NCBI GenBank assembly: GCA_018896595.1
Contig: JAHIME010000003.1
Coordinates: 1 to 54,615 of the forward strand
Direction: 5' to 3'
Source: Patescibacteria group bacterium
Lineage (GTDB): Bacteria; Patescibacteriota; Patescibacteriia; Patescibacteriales; VMTK01
Length of the DNA stretch: 54,615 bases
Below the pieces are notes generated by a model. It was not told the origin of the DNA. It did no database searches and saw nothing but the letters and a program-made list of their open reading frames with translations. The position numbers were made by a program, and so were the translations under genes. This document shows, in pieces, positions 15,142 through 23,451 of this stretch. The first letter of the stretch is position 1, and each line of letters opens with the position of its first letter.

Positions 15142-15513
15142 TTAAAGCACTTCCGGCGCTAAACTCGCAATTTTAAAAAATCCGGCCCGCCTTACTTCGC
15201 GCGGAATCGGGCCGAAAATTCTTGTTCCCCTCGGCTCTTTTGTTTTTTTATCAATAATCACACAGGCGTTTTCATCAAATCTAATATAGCTTCCATCCTT
15301 GCGGCGGATCTCTTTTTTTGTCCTTACAATCACAGCCGGCAAAACATCGCTCTTTTTAACTACGGAATGCGGAACCGCTTCTTTAACGGTGATTGTGATA
15401 ATGTCGCCCACTCTGGCAAAACGCTTCCTGTAACCGCCTAAAACGCCAATGCACTGGACCTTCTTTGCTCCTGAATTATCAGCGACTTTTAACATTGTTT
15501 GTATTTGTATCAT
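15142..15513 (-). CDS. rplN: 50S ribosomal protein L14 (uL14)
   Basis: Typical uL14 of 123 residues: MIQIQTMLKVADNSGAKKVQCI at the start and GTRIFGPIPREVRRAGFFKIASLAPEVL at the end. It starts 7 nt after rpsQ. Confidence 0.98.
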   Translation of the reverse strand: MIQIQTMLKVADNSGAKKVQCIGVLGGYRKRFARVGDIITITVKEAVPHSVVKKSDVLPAVIVRTKKEIRRKDGSYIRFDENACVIIDKKTKEPRGTRIFGPIPREVRRAGFFKIASLAPEVL

Positions 15514-15520
15514 ATTTATG

Positions 15521-15790
15521 TTATTTATACACCACTCGCCACTTCTTATCCTTGCTCAGCGGCCTGCATTCCGTGAATTCCACTTTATCATCTTCTTTAA
15601 ACTGGTTTTTCTCGTCATGAACTTTATATTTCTTGCTAACCGCGTATCTTTTTTTGTATTTTGGATGAATTTTAACCTGATCAACCCTAACCACAATGGT
15701 TTTATTCATTTTATCGCTGATGACAACGCCCTTGAATTTTCTCGTTATTGCTTTCTTCGTTTCTTTTGTATTTTTTAATTGATTTTCCAT
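15521..15790 (-). CDS. rpsQ: 30S ribosomal protein S17 (uS17)
   Basis: This 89-residue OB-fold protein shows the family pattern GVVISDKMNKTIVVRVDQ and the C-terminal VEFTECRPLSKDKKWRVV. It is separated by one base from rpmC. Confidence 0.97.
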   Translation of the reverse strand: MENQLKNTKETKKAITRKFKGVVISDKMNKTIVVRVDQVKIHPKYKKRYAVSKKYKVHDEKNQFKEDDKVEFTECRPLSKDKKWRVVYK

Positions 15791-15791
15791 A

Positions 15792-15980
15792 TTATTCTTT
15801 CTTGCTATTTAATAAAGTCAATATCCTCGCAATCATTTCCCTTACTTTCCTAATTTCTCTTACATTCTTCAACTGCTTATTGGCATCCTTAAAACGGAGA
15901 TCTCTTAATTTATCCCGAGATTCGGCTAAAATTCTATGCAATTCGCTTTCGCTTTTCTTTTTTAATTCTTTAAACTCCAT
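15792..15980 (-). CDS. rpmC: 50S ribosomal protein L29 (uL29)
   Basis: The 62-residue helical hairpin protein has the family signature LRFKDANKQLKNVREIRKVREMIARI. It follows rplP with a 14-nt gap. Confidence 0.95.
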   Translation of the reverse strand: MEFKELKKKSESELHRILAESRDKLRDLRFKDANKQLKNVREIRKVREMIARILTLLNSKKE

Positions 15981-15994
15981 AAATATAATTTGAA

Positions 15995-16399
15995 TTATTT
16001 ACTTACAAATTTGCACTTAACCGGCAATTTATATGCCGCCGATGTCAATGCCTCCTGCGCCGCCTCATGGCTTATGCCATCCATTTCAAACATTACCATG
16101 CCCGGCTTAACCACGGCTACGTAATGGTCAACAGAACCTTTGCCTTTGCCCATGGGAATTTCGCCGCCTTTCTGCGTAACCGGCTTATCGGGAAAAATTC
16201 TAATCCAAATCTTACCGCCCTTTTTCGTGTATTTTGTTAAAACGCGGCGAGTGGCTTCAATCTGCCTTGAAGTAATCCAGTGGGCTTCCAAACTTTTTAA
16301 GCCGTAACTGCCGAACCCAAGTTTAATCTTGCGAGTTGCTTTTCCGCCCCGTCTTCCTTTGTGCGATTTTCTGTATTTTGTTTTCTTTGGCGCTAACAT
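15995..16399 (-). CDS. rplP: 50S ribosomal protein L16 (uL16)
   Basis: The 134-residue protein carries the expected KYRKSHKGRRGGKA N-terminus, the ITSRQIEATRR motif and GKGKGSVDHYVAVVKPG, near the tRNA-binding region. It lies between rpsC and rpmC. Confidence 0.98.
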   Translation of the reverse strand: MLAPKKTKYRKSHKGRRGGKATRKIKLGFGSYGLKSLEAHWITSRQIEATRRVLTKYTKKGGKIWIRIFPDKPVTQKGGEIPMGKGKGSVDHYVAVVKPGMVMFEMDGISHEAAQEALTSAAYKLPVKCKFVSK

Positions 16400-16473
16400 A
16401 TATATATAAACACTAATTTAACGAATAATAACGAAACAAACGAATTAAATTTTGTGTTCTATCTTTTTTACAC

Positions 16474-17163
16474 TTACTTTATTCTCTCCCCCACGACCTC
16501 TCCCCTCTTCTCTTTTTTCTCAAACACCTCTCCCTTATAAATCCAAACTTTGACTCCGATAGCGCCGTAAATAGTCTTGGCGGCGCCTCTGGCATAATCA
16601 ATATCGGCGCGCAGAGTATGCAAAGGCACTTTACCGGTAGTCAGCATCTCGCTACGGGCGATTTCCGCCCCGTTTAATCTGCCTTTCACAATAACTTTAA
16701 CGCCCAAAGCCCCCGCTCTTTCCGCCCGGCTCATCGCCTGCTTCATCACTCTTCTGAAAGGAATTCTTTTTTCTAAATCTAAAATCATTGACTGAGCTAA
16801 TATTTGCGCGCTTAAATTCGGCCTGTCCGCTTCCGTTATATTTAAATTTATCTCGCTTAACCTGTGCTTCTTTAAAAATTTATTATGAACTTTCTTTTTT
16901 AAATCATCAACGCCCAAGCCGCCGCGCCCGATAATTAACCCCGGCTTGGCGGCAAAAATATTAATGCTGATTTTATTGGAGCTTCTTTCAATTTCCACCC
17001 TGTCAACGCCTGATTCGCGCAATTCATTCATTAAAAACTTCCTAATCTTAACATCCTGCATAAAATTAGTTATGTAATCTTTTTTGCTGTCGCTAAACCA
17101 TTTTGAATCCCATGTTCTGATTATTCCCAAGCGGAATATTTTTGGATTGACTTTTTGTCCCAT
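16474..17163 (-). CDS. rpsC: 30S ribosomal protein S3 (uS3)
   Basis: The 229-residue protein has the MGQKVNPKIFRLGI start, the KH domain loop with GLIIGRGG, and the C-terminal domain with AIGVKVWIYKGEVF. No Shine-Dalgarno is visible. Confidence 0.98.
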   Translation of the reverse strand: MGQKVNPKIFRLGIIRTWDSKWFSDSKKDYITNFMQDVKIRKFLMNELRESGVDRVEIERSSNKISINIFAAKPGLIIGRGGLGVDDLKKKVHNKFLKKHRLSEINLNITEADRPNLSAQILAQSMILDLEKRIPFRRVMKQAMSRAERAGALGVKVIVKGRLNGAEIARSEMLTTGKVPLHTLRADIDYARGAAKTIYGAIGVKVWIYKGEVFEKKEKRGEVVGERIK

Positions 17164-17191
17164 ATAAAATTAAATTCTAATTATTTATTAT

Positions 17192-17785
17192 TTACCCGCT
17201 CTTTCTGCGGAAAATTTTCCCTACAAACCCCTTATGGCTCTTGCCTTCTATTTTAGTATGCTTCCCCCTGCCTTCGCCTCTAAGATCAACTATGCTTTTA
17301 TCCTTTTCTGAAGCGGCTTCTTTCTCCTCCATTTTCTCTTTAATCTCCTTTGTTTTATCAATAATCTTAACCTCCCCTTCTTCTTTCGGCTTGCTCTCTA
17401 ATTTAATCGGAGCTTCAATTTTCTGTTTTTTGGCTTGTTTAACTCCGCTTTCTTTAATCTCGGATAAAATTAAATTAATATGGCTGGTTCTTTTGCGCAA
17501 AGGGGTGGCGCGCCCGAAAGCTCTCGGCATCCAGCGGCGCAAGGTTGGTCCCTCATCTACCTTAATTTCTTTAACATATAAATTATCCGGCTCAATTTCA
17601 AAATTATGCTTTGCGTTGGCTACGGCTGAATTAATCAGCTTAACAACCGGCTTAACCGCGAGCTTATTGACAAATTTTAACTGTTCCAAGGCCGCTTGCA
17701 CTTCTTTGCCGCGCGCAACGTCAACCACCAGGCGGACTTTCCTGGGCGACATCTTGATATGTTTTGCCTTGGCTTTAATTTCCAT
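17192..17785 (-). CDS. rplV: 50S ribosomal protein L22 (uL22) with long charged C-terminal extension
   Basis: Residues 1-112 are a normal L22 including the exit-tunnel hairpin (MPRAFGRATPLRKRTSHINLIL). About 85 further residues, alternating acidic and basic and rich in Lys, Glu, Ile and Ser, are not part of the usual protein. They end in KSHKGFVGKIFRRKSG. The extension would lie on the ribosome surface; its role is unknown. Confidence 0.96.
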   Translation of the reverse strand: MEIKAKAKHIKMSPRKVRLVVDVARGKEVQAALEQLKFVNKLAVKPVVKLINSAVANAKHNFEIEPDNLYVKEIKVDEGPTLRRWMPRAFGRATPLRKRTSHINLILSEIKESGVKQAKKQKIEAPIKLESKPKEEGEVKIIDKTKEIKEKMEEKEAASEKDKSIVDLRGEGRGKHTKIEGKSHKGFVGKIFRRKSG

Positions 17786-17805
17786 TATATTTTTGAAATT
17801 ATTTT

Positions 17806-18087
17806 TTATGATTTCGCTTGTTCTTTCGCCATCTTTCCGCCGTGGCTGATGAACTTCCTCGTCGGAGCGAATTCTCCCAGCTTATGTCCAACCATATTTT
17901 CAACTATATAAACCGGAACATGCGTTTTGCCGTTATGCACGCCAATAGTAAATCCTACCATCTCCGGAGTAATCGCGCAAGCCCTGTCCCAAACCTTAAT
18001 CACGGTCTTGTCGCCGGGTTTTAAGTCATGGATCTTCTTTAATATTCTTGGATTTACGTATGGCCCTTTTTTTAGACTTCTTGGCAT
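17806..18087 (-). CDS. rpsS: 30S ribosomal protein S19 (uS19)
   Basis: The 93-residue protein has the MPRSLKKGPYV start and the GHKLGEFAPTRKFISHGG motif of the family. It sits between rplB and rplV, the canonical order. Confidence 0.98.
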   Translation of the reverse strand: MPRSLKKGPYVNPRILKKIHDLKPGDKTVIKVWDRACAITPEMVGFTIGVHNGKTHVPVYIVENMVGHKLGEFAPTRKFISHGGKMAKEQAKS

Positions 18088-18114
18088 AATATTTTAAATT
18101 TATGATTTAAAAAC

Positions 18115-18957
18115 TTATCTTCTCTTTTTTCCTCGTCTCTGTATTATTAATTTATTTGAAAATTTGCTTTTTTTTCTAGTCTTAACGCCTAACGCCGGCT
18201 TGCCCCACTTGGTTTTCGGGCCCTTCAGGCCGATCGGCTGATTGCCTTCACCTCCGCCGTGCGGATGGTCAATCGGATTCATGGCTGTTCCTCTGACAGT
18301 CGGTCTTACTCCCAGATATCTCATTCTGCCCGCCTTGCCTAATATAATATGGCGCTTGTCAGGATTGCTAACTTGGCCCACCGCGCATAAGCATTCTTTC
18401 TTAACCAATCTTATTTCGCCTGAAGGCAGTTTTATCTGCGCGTACTTTCCCTCAACTCCCATAACTTGCGCCAAATTGCCTGCTCCGCGGACGATTTTGC
18501 CGCCCCTGCCCGGCTCAAGCTCAATATTATACACCGCTACGCCAGCGGGAATATATTCAATAGGCATAGCGTTGCCTCTTTTGATTTCAACTTGCTTTTT
18601 TGAACTGATAACGGTTTCACCTACTTTTAAATCAACGGGGGCGATAATGTACCTTTTCTCTCCGTCCTCGTAATTCAGTAAAGCGATTCTTGCTCCGCGG
18701 TTTGGGTCATATTCAATCGCGGCAACACGGGCGGGAATATCAAATTTATCCCTCGTAAAATCAATTTTGCGGATATATCTCTTGGCTCCGCCTCCTCTGT
18801 GCCTAATGGTGATTTTGCCTTGCGCGTTTCTGCCGCCTTGTCTTTTCTTGATAACAATTAAACTTTTTTCCGGCTCTTTTTTGGTGATATCCAAAAAATC
18901 ATCAAAGGTGGCTTGACGTCTTCCCGGTGTTGTCGGTTTTACTTTTTTAATACCCAT
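18115..18957 (-). CDS. rplB: 50S ribosomal protein L2 (uL2)
   Basis: The 280-residue protein includes the peptidyl-transferase-proximal segment VRGTAMNPIDHPHGGGEG, with the conserved His, and the basic C-terminus. It follows rplW by 16 nt. Confidence 0.98.
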   Translation of the reverse strand: MGIKKVKPTTPGRRQATFDDFLDITKKEPEKSLIVIKKRQGGRNAQGKITIRHRGGGAKRYIRKIDFTRDKFDIPARVAAIEYDPNRGARIALLNYEDGEKRYIIAPVDLKVGETVISSKKQVEIKRGNAMPIEYIPAGVAVYNIELEPGRGGKIVRGAGNLAQVMGVEGKYAQIKLPSGEIRLVKKECLCAVGQVSNPDKRHIILGKAGRMRYLGVRPTVRGTAMNPIDHPHGGGEGNQPIGLKGPKTKWGKPALGVKTRKKSKFSNKLIIQRRGKKRR

Positions 18958-18973
18958 ATATTAATAATTTTAT

Positions 18974-19414
18974 CTACACGCCTTCGTAAACCTTAATACT
19001 CTCTCCTTCCGGCAGGGTTACAACCGCCTTCTTCCAATCCTTCCTTTTGCCGGCTATTTTGCCGTAACGCGTTTTCTTGCCCTGCATTTTAATTATATTA
19101 ACGCTAACCGGCTTAATGCCGTAAACTTCAATAACCGCTTTGGCTATCTCAATTTTATTGGCTTTCTTGGCAACTTCAAAAATATACTTGTTTTCCGCGT
19201 TCATCACGCTTCCCTTTTCGGTTACCAGCGGCTTAACTAAAACTTTATAAGCATTGCCGTATTTTTTTTCTTTTTTTTCTTGCTTTTTTACCTTATCGCC
19301 CTCGTACAACTCTTTCGTCCCTGTTTTTTTGGCATCGCTAACCTGAACGGATTGCTTAATCTGCCTCTTTTCTTCTTTCTTGCTTTTGGTTATTATTTTA
19401 CTTAATAAACCCAT
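18974..19414 (-). CDS. rplW: 50S ribosomal protein L23 (uL23) with N-terminal extension
   Basis: The L23 domain starts near VLVKPLVTEKGSVMNAENKYIF and runs to the end. It is preceded by about 55 Lys- and Glu-rich residues not found in standard L23. L23 lies at the tunnel exit and docks trigger factor and SRP, so the extension could be exposed there. The 61-nt spacer upstream contains four TTTCTAA repeats. Confidence 0.95.
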   Translation of the reverse strand: MGLLSKIITKSKKEEKRQIKQSVQVSDAKKTGTKELYEGDKVKKQEKKEKKYGNAYKVLVKPLVTEKGSVMNAENKYIFEVAKKANKIEIAKAVIEVYGIKPVSVNIIKMQGKKTRYGKIAGKRKDWKKAVVTLPEGESIKVYEGV

Positions 19415-19423
19415 AAAATAAAA

Positions 19424-19451
19424 TTTCTAATTTCTAATTTCTAATTTCTAA
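19424..19451. repeat. Four tandem TTTCTAA heptamers between rplD and rplW
   Basis: Four perfect 7-nt copies. Read from the other strand and in cyclic register, the unit equals the AAATTAG repeat upstream of lepA's neighbour murJ (40376-40403). Confidence 0.9.
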
Positions 19452-19475
19452 TTTTTAAACAATTTTTATTGAAAA

Positions 19476-20177
19476 TTATTTTTTGTATCTTTCTTCCAGT
19501 ATTTTAACCCCCTCAACCGTTAATATCACATTCTTATATTTCAACAAATCCAATATGTTAATATTTTCCAAATTAATTATTTCCACGCCGGCTAAATTTC
19601 TCGCTGAGTATTTAACCTTTTCATCTTTTTTGTCGTTTATAACCAATATGCTTCTCTTAATTTTTTCTTTCTTCGTCTTCTCGCCCTTCTTATCCTCTCC
19701 TCCCTTTAATCCTTTTCCCGCCTCATAAACTTTTTCTTCTAACTTCCTCAACATCTCATTAAATGCCTTGGTTTTAAATTCCTCCATTTCCAATTTATCT
19801 AAAATCACCAAGCTTTTATTAGCAAGCCGATCGGACAATGCCGCGAGCATCGCTTTTTGCTTCATTTTCTTATTAATCTTTTTCTCAAAATTTCTTTCTT
19901 TTGTCGGGCCGAAAGTCACGCCCCCGCCGATCCAGATCGGCGACCTTGACGAGCCGGCTCTGGCTCTGCCCGTGCCCTTCTGCTTCCATGGCTTTTTGCC
20001 GCCGCCTCTAACTTCGCTTCTGTCTTTGGTGTGCGCCAGCACTTGCCTTTCGTTAGCCATTTGCGCGACCATTGCCTGATGTATCAACGCTTCTTTCGCT
20101 TTCACGCCAAAAACCTTATCGGATAGTTCAATTTCTCCCGCATGTTCGGCTTTTTGGTTGTAAATATTTAATTTCAT
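19476..20177 (-). CDS. rplD: 50S ribosomal protein L4 (uL4)
   Basis: The tunnel-lining loop is present (RGGGKKPWKQKGTGRARAGSSRSPIWIGGG). A Lys- and Gly-rich insertion (GKGLKGGEDKKGEKTKKEKIK) interrupts the later part of the protein. In E. coli, L4 also represses the S10 operon; no equivalent leader could be verified here. Length 233. Confidence 0.96.
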   Translation of the reverse strand: MKLNIYNQKAEHAGEIELSDKVFGVKAKEALIHQAMVAQMANERQVLAHTKDRSEVRGGGKKPWKQKGTGRARAGSSRSPIWIGGGVTFGPTKERNFEKKINKKMKQKAMLAALSDRLANKSLVILDKLEMEEFKTKAFNEMLRKLEEKVYEAGKGLKGGEDKKGEKTKKEKIKRSILVINDKKDEKVKYSARNLAGVEIINLENINILDLLKYKNVILTVEGVKILEERYKK

Positions 20178-20179
20178 AT

Positions 20180-20944
20180 TTATTTTTTCTCTTCTTTATT
20201 TTCCGGCTCCGCCACTTTTTCATCTGTGGCTATTCGTCCTTCGTCCGCGGCTATTTGTGTTTCGTCTTTAGCGGCAACTTCCGCATTGTCTTGCGCCGCT
20301 ACCTTTAATTCCCCTTCGCCTGAAATCAACACTAACCCGTTTCTCGCCCCGGGCACAGCCCCCTTGATTAACAATATGTTATTTTCCTTATCAACTTCAA
20401 CAACTTCCAAGTTTTTAGTTGTTACCTGTTCGCCGCCCATTCTTCCGGGCATTCTTACGCCCTTAAAAACATGGGCCGGGCCGGTACAGCCGATTGAACC
20501 GGGCATTCTAAGTTGATCTTTATTGCCGTGAGTCTTGTCCTGTCCGTGAAAGCCGTGCCGTTTCACCACGCCTTGAAATCCTTTGCCCTTGGAAATGCCG
20601 GTAACTTGAATATTATCACCCGCTTCAAACATATTAACATCAATAATATCGCCGCATTCCAACTGGCGTTCTTTGGCGTCATTTGGCGTATTCAGCGAAA
20701 TCCTAAATTCTCTTACATATCTAAAATTATTTTTGCATTTTTTAAAATGCCCCAATTGAGGTTTAGCGATATTCTTTTCTTTTCTCTCGCCAAAACCGAT
20801 TTGGACAGCTTCGTATCTGTCCTTGTCTTTCGTTTTTACCTGCACGACAACACACGGACCAGCCTGAACTTTGGTCACGCCGACAACTTTATCGCCCCTC
20901 CAAACCTGCGTCATATCCAATTTTTTCCCTATGATAAATTTCAT
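20180..20944 (-). CDS. rplC: 50S ribosomal protein L3 (uL3) with acidic C-terminal tail
   Basis: The core (1-212) is typical, including KRHGFHGQDKTHGNKDQLRMPGSIG. The last 40 residues are a low-complexity tail rich in Ala, Glu, Asp and Thr, not seen in ordinary L3. The gene is preceded by an intrinsic-terminator-like hairpin and a multi-hairpin repeat, so expression may be controlled at the rpsJ-rplC junction. Confidence 0.96.
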   Translation of the reverse strand: MKFIIGKKLDMTQVWRGDKVVGVTKVQAGPCVVVQVKTKDKDRYEAVQIGFGERKEKNIAKPQLGHFKKCKNNFRYVREFRISLNTPNDAKERQLECGDIIDVNMFEAGDNIQVTGISKGKGFQGVVKRHGFHGQDKTHGNKDQLRMPGSIGCTGPAHVFKGVRMPGRMGGEQVTTKNLEVVEVDKENNILLIKGAVPGARNGLVLISGEGELKVAAQDNAEVAAKDETQIAADEGRIATDEKVAEPENKEEKK

Positions 20945-20963
20945 ACGATTTAAAAATAATAAA

Positions 20964-20985
20964 CTGGTTTTTCAACAAAAACCAG
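20964..20985 (-). promoter_or_regulatory. Hairpin with T-rich tail 20 nt upstream of rplC
   Basis: CTGGTTTTT and AAAAACCAG form a 9-bp stem with a 4-nt loop, followed on the minus strand by TTTATTATTTTT. It resembles an attenuator or a weak terminator placed between rpsJ and rplC. It may balance expression of S10 against the downstream genes; this is inferred from position and shape only. Confidence 0.5.
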
Positions 20986-20996
20986 CATTTATTTTT

Positions 20997-21088
20997 TCTA
21001 CCGAGCTTCAGCTCGGGTTTTGAATGCTTTAGCATTCTGTATCGCCAATAAGCTAAAGCTTATTAAACCCGCTCTAAAGAGCGGTAGA
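20997..21088. repeat. Four-hairpin palindromic element between rpsJ and rplC
   Basis: Four consecutive perfect hairpins with 4-nt loops: 21001-21016 (CCGAGC/GCTCGG), 21022-21037 (GAATGC/GCATTC), 21047-21064 (AATAAGC/GCTTATT) and 21069-21084 (CCGCTC/GAGCGG). CGGGTTT (21014-21020) can also pair with AAACCCG (21065-21071), and TCTA with TAGA at the ends. This permits an alternative cloverleaf-like fold. Confidence 0.85.
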
Positions 21089-21215
21089 AATTATCGTTTT
21101 TGCTGTTTTAATGTTGAATTTTTAACCTCGCTAATTGTATTAATTCTTATTTCAGCACTTTCCTGCAAGGAGTTGCTGAAACAATTATTAATATATTTTA
21201 ATAAAATTAAGCGAA

Positions 21216-21581
21216 CTACATCTTTATCTCCACATCCACGCCCGCCGGCAGGCTTAAATTAGTTAACGCTTCAACGGTCTTCGCGGTGGGCTCAACAATA
21301 TCAACCAATCTTTTATGAATCCGCATTTCATATTGATCCCTTGAGTCTTTATGCACAAAGGTTGATTTATTTACGGTATACTTGCTTTTTTCTATCGGCA
21401 AAGGAATCGGGCCGAAAACTTGGGCCCCGCTCCTTTGCGCCGTTTCAATAATCGTCTTGGTTGACTGGTCAATTATCTTATGGTCAAAGGCCTTGATTTT
21501 AATGCGAATTCTCTGCTTGGATTCTTCGCCTGCGCCTTTATCTTTTATATTTTTTTCAACTTTATCTTTTTTTTCCGCCAT
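21216..21581 (-). CDS. rpsJ: 30S ribosomal protein S10 (uS10)
   Basis: The start at 21581 (MAEKKDKVEKN) precedes a 26-residue charged extension. The S10 core then begins at RIRIKIKAFDHKIIDQSTKTI, with the conserved FGPIPLPI and RDQYEMRIHKRLVDI. An in-frame ATG five codons upstream is less likely. S10 also serves NusB-dependent antitermination in bacteria. The spacer to rplC is the most structured one in the operon. Confidence 0.96.
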   Translation of the reverse strand: MAEKKDKVEKNIKDKGAGEESKQRIRIKIKAFDHKIIDQSTKTIIETAQRSGAQVFGPIPLPIEKSKYTVNKSTFVHKDSRDQYEMRIHKRLVDIVEPTAKTVEALTNLSLPAGVDVEIKM

Positions 21582-21619
21582 GTAATTTAATTTCAATAAA
21601 TTTAAATAAACATTACAAC

Positions 21620-21648
21620 CCAGCCCCGGCTTGAAAAACCGGAGCTGG
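21620..21648 (-). promoter_or_regulatory. Hairpin between tuf and rpsJ
   Basis: CCAGCTCCGG and CCGGGGCTGG (minus strand) form a 10-bp stem with one G-U pair and a 9-nt loop just after the tuf stop. There is no T run after it, so RNA processing or 3' end protection is more likely than termination. Confidence 0.45.
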
Positions 21649-21657
21649 ACAAAATAT

Positions 21658-22845
21658 CTACTTTATAATCTTAGTAACAACGCCCGCGCCGACAGTCCTG
21701 CCGCCTTCGCGGATAGCGAATCTTTGCTTTTCTTCCAGCGCGATCGGAGCGATCAGCTTGATTTTCAAATTAACGGTGTCGCCGGGCATAACCATTTCGG
21801 TTCCTTCCGGCAATTCCACTTCTCCGGTTACATCGGTTGTGCGGATATAAAATTGCGGCTTATATCCCTTGAAAAACGGCTTATGCCTTCCGCCTTCTTC
21901 TTTGGTTAAGATATAAACTTCGCCTTCAAATTCAGTATGGGGAGTAAGCGTTCCCGGCTTGGCCAAAACCTGGCCCCTTTCCACTTCGTCCTTTTTCGTG
22001 CCGCGAAGCAAAAGACCCGCGTTATCGCCCGCCCTGCCTTCGTCTAACGATTTGTTAAACATTTCAATGCCGGTAACCACTGTCTTTTTTGTGTCGCTGA
22101 TGCCGATAATTTCAATTTCCTCGTTAATCTTAACGATGCCTCTTTCAATTCTTCCGGTGACAACGGTGCCGCGGCCTTCAATTGAAAAAATGTCTTCAAT
22201 CGGCATAAGAAACGGCTTGTCCGTGTCTCGCTTCGGCTCGGGAATATACTCATCCAACGCCTTGACCAATTCCTCAATTGTTTTGCCGTATTCGCCGCTT
22301 GGATTTTCCAAAGCTTTCAGGGCGCTGCCTCGGATGATCGGCGTTTCATCTCCTGGAAATTCGTATTTTTTCAATAAATCCCTGATTTCTTCTTCCACCA
22401 AATCAATCAAATCCTTGTCTTCAACCATGTCGCACTTGTTCAAATACACCACTATATAAGGCACGCCGACCTGGCGGGCAAGCAAAATGTGCTCCCTTGT
22501 TTGCGGCATAGGGCCGTCGGTAGCCGCCACCACCAATATTGCTCCGTCCATCTGCGCGGCGCCGGTAATCATGTTCTTCACATAATCGGCGTGGCCGGGA
22601 CAGTCAACATGGGCGTAATGCCTTTTTTCGGATTCGTACTCAACGTGGCAAGTGGCGATTGTGATACCGCGCTCTTTTTCTTCGGGCGCGGCGTCAATCT
22701 GATCAACTGATTTTTGAGACGCTCTAAATCCTTTTTCGTGCAATACTTTAAGTATTGCGGCGGTTAAAGTTGTTTTGCCATGATCAACGTGGCCAATAGT
22801 GCCGACATTGATATGGGGTTTTATTCTTTCAAATTTTTCTACCAT
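21658..22845 (-). CDS. tuf: Elongation factor Tu
   Basis: The GTPase delivers aminoacyl-tRNA to the ribosome. All G motifs are present: GHVDHGKTT, the switch II DCPGHADYVKNM, NKCDMVED and SALKA. The three-domain length of 395 residues is normal. It carries one of the few recognisable Shine-Dalgarno sequences in the window (AGAGGA, 8 nt before ATG). Hairpins flank the gene on both sides. Confidence 0.98.
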   Translation of the reverse strand: MVEKFERIKPHINVGTIGHVDHGKTTLTAAILKVLHEKGFRASQKSVDQIDAAPEEKERGITIATCHVEYESEKRHYAHVDCPGHADYVKNMITGAAQMDGAILVVAATDGPMPQTREHILLARQVGVPYIVVYLNKCDMVEDKDLIDLVEEEIRDLLKKYEFPGDETPIIRGSALKALENPSGEYGKTIEELVKALDEYIPEPKRDTDKPFLMPIEDIFSIEGRGTVVTGRIERGIVKINEEIEIIGISDTKKTVVTGIEMFNKSLDEGRAGDNAGLLLRGTKKDEVERGQVLAKPGTLTPHTEFEGEVYILTKEEGGRHKPFFKGYKPQFYIRTTDVTGEVELPEGTEMVMPGDTVNLKIKLIAPIALEEKQRFAIREGGRTVGAGVVTKIIK

Positions 22846-22864
22846 AATATTGTCCTCTTACGGC

Positions 22865-22881
22865 CTCCGGCATAACCGGAG
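22865..22881 (-). promoter_or_regulatory. Leader hairpin upstream of tuf
   Basis: CTCCGG and CCGGAG form a 6-bp stem with a 5-nt loop, ending 19 nt before the tuf start codon and just before its Shine-Dalgarno. It could stabilise a processed tuf message. Confidence 0.4.
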
Positions 22882-22973
22882 TTATTTGCCCTTTAAAAAT
22901 TATTATTTAATAAAAGGCGGGGCATCCAGCCGTCTTTAATTATTATTAATTATTATAAATATTTAATTTTATT

Positions 22974-23372
22974 TTAAAATTCCACATCTTCCAGATACTG
23001 GCGATCTTCTTCAATAACTTCTAGAGCGGCTTCTTTTATGTCCTTGGGGATGGACCATAAATTGCCTTTGCTGTCCGGTTTCTCTTCGCCAAGCTTATCC
23101 TCAAAAAAATCAAATTTATTCGCTTGCTTGTATTGGACTAAATTTTCCTTGAATTCCCGCTCGCTTTTCCAGACAGCGATATCGCGATTTATTTTATCAA
23201 GCAATTCGTTTTCTGTCAAGCCGCGCACCTCGCTTTTGCCCAAAACCAAATTTTCATAATCTTTTAAGCCCATTATCACATAAGCGCTGTCCTGTTTGGC
23301 GCTGTCAAAAATTATCAGCTTATCGCCGGTTTTTTTTATTAAATCAATCGCTTTTTGGAATTGGCTCTGCAT
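22974..23372 (-). CDS. Small protein of unknown function between fusA and tuf, antitoxin-like N-terminus
   Basis: The 132-residue product begins with a segment (about 1-45) whose pattern, ending in YVIMGLKDYENLVLG, recalls Phd/YefM-type antitoxins with their VLVSLEDYE strand-helix. The rest is charged and ends in an acidic tail. No toxin partner lies beside it. A TTGACG-17-TAGAAT promoter upstream suggests it can be transcribed apart from fusA and may feed tuf. Its place inside the str operon argues for a housekeeping link, but the function is unknown. Confidence 0.65.
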   Translation of the reverse strand: MQSQFQKAIDLIKKTGDKLIIFDSAKQDSAYVIMGLKDYENLVLGKSEVRGLTENELLDKINRDIAVWKSEREFKENLVQYKQANKFDFFEDKLGEEKPDSKGNLWSIPKDIKEAALEVIEEDRQYLEDVEF

Positions 23373-23416
23373 ATTATTAACGGATTAATCCTGATAACAA
23401 ATGAAATTATATTATC

Positions 23417-23445
23417 ATTCTATATTAATTTTTAATGTCCGTCAA
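23417..23445 (-). promoter_or_regulatory. Internal promoter between fusA and the 132-residue gene
   Basis: Minus strand TTGACG (23445-23440), 17 nt, TAGAAT (23422-23417). It is a good sigma70-type pair with ideal spacing, 45 nt upstream of the start codon. It would allow extra transcription of tuf and the S10 genes. Confidence 0.6.
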
Positions 23446-23451
23446 ATATTC

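Noticed and set aside
20997..21088. A tRNA or tRNA-like gene in the four-hairpin element
   Set aside because: No T-loop, anticodon arm geometry or acceptor stem of 7 bp can be made from these hairpins.
21020..21262. A plus-strand protein in the rpsJ-rplC spacer
   Set aside because: The frame crosses the palindromic element and the end of rpsJ, and its hydrophobic translation has no start signal or conservation pattern.
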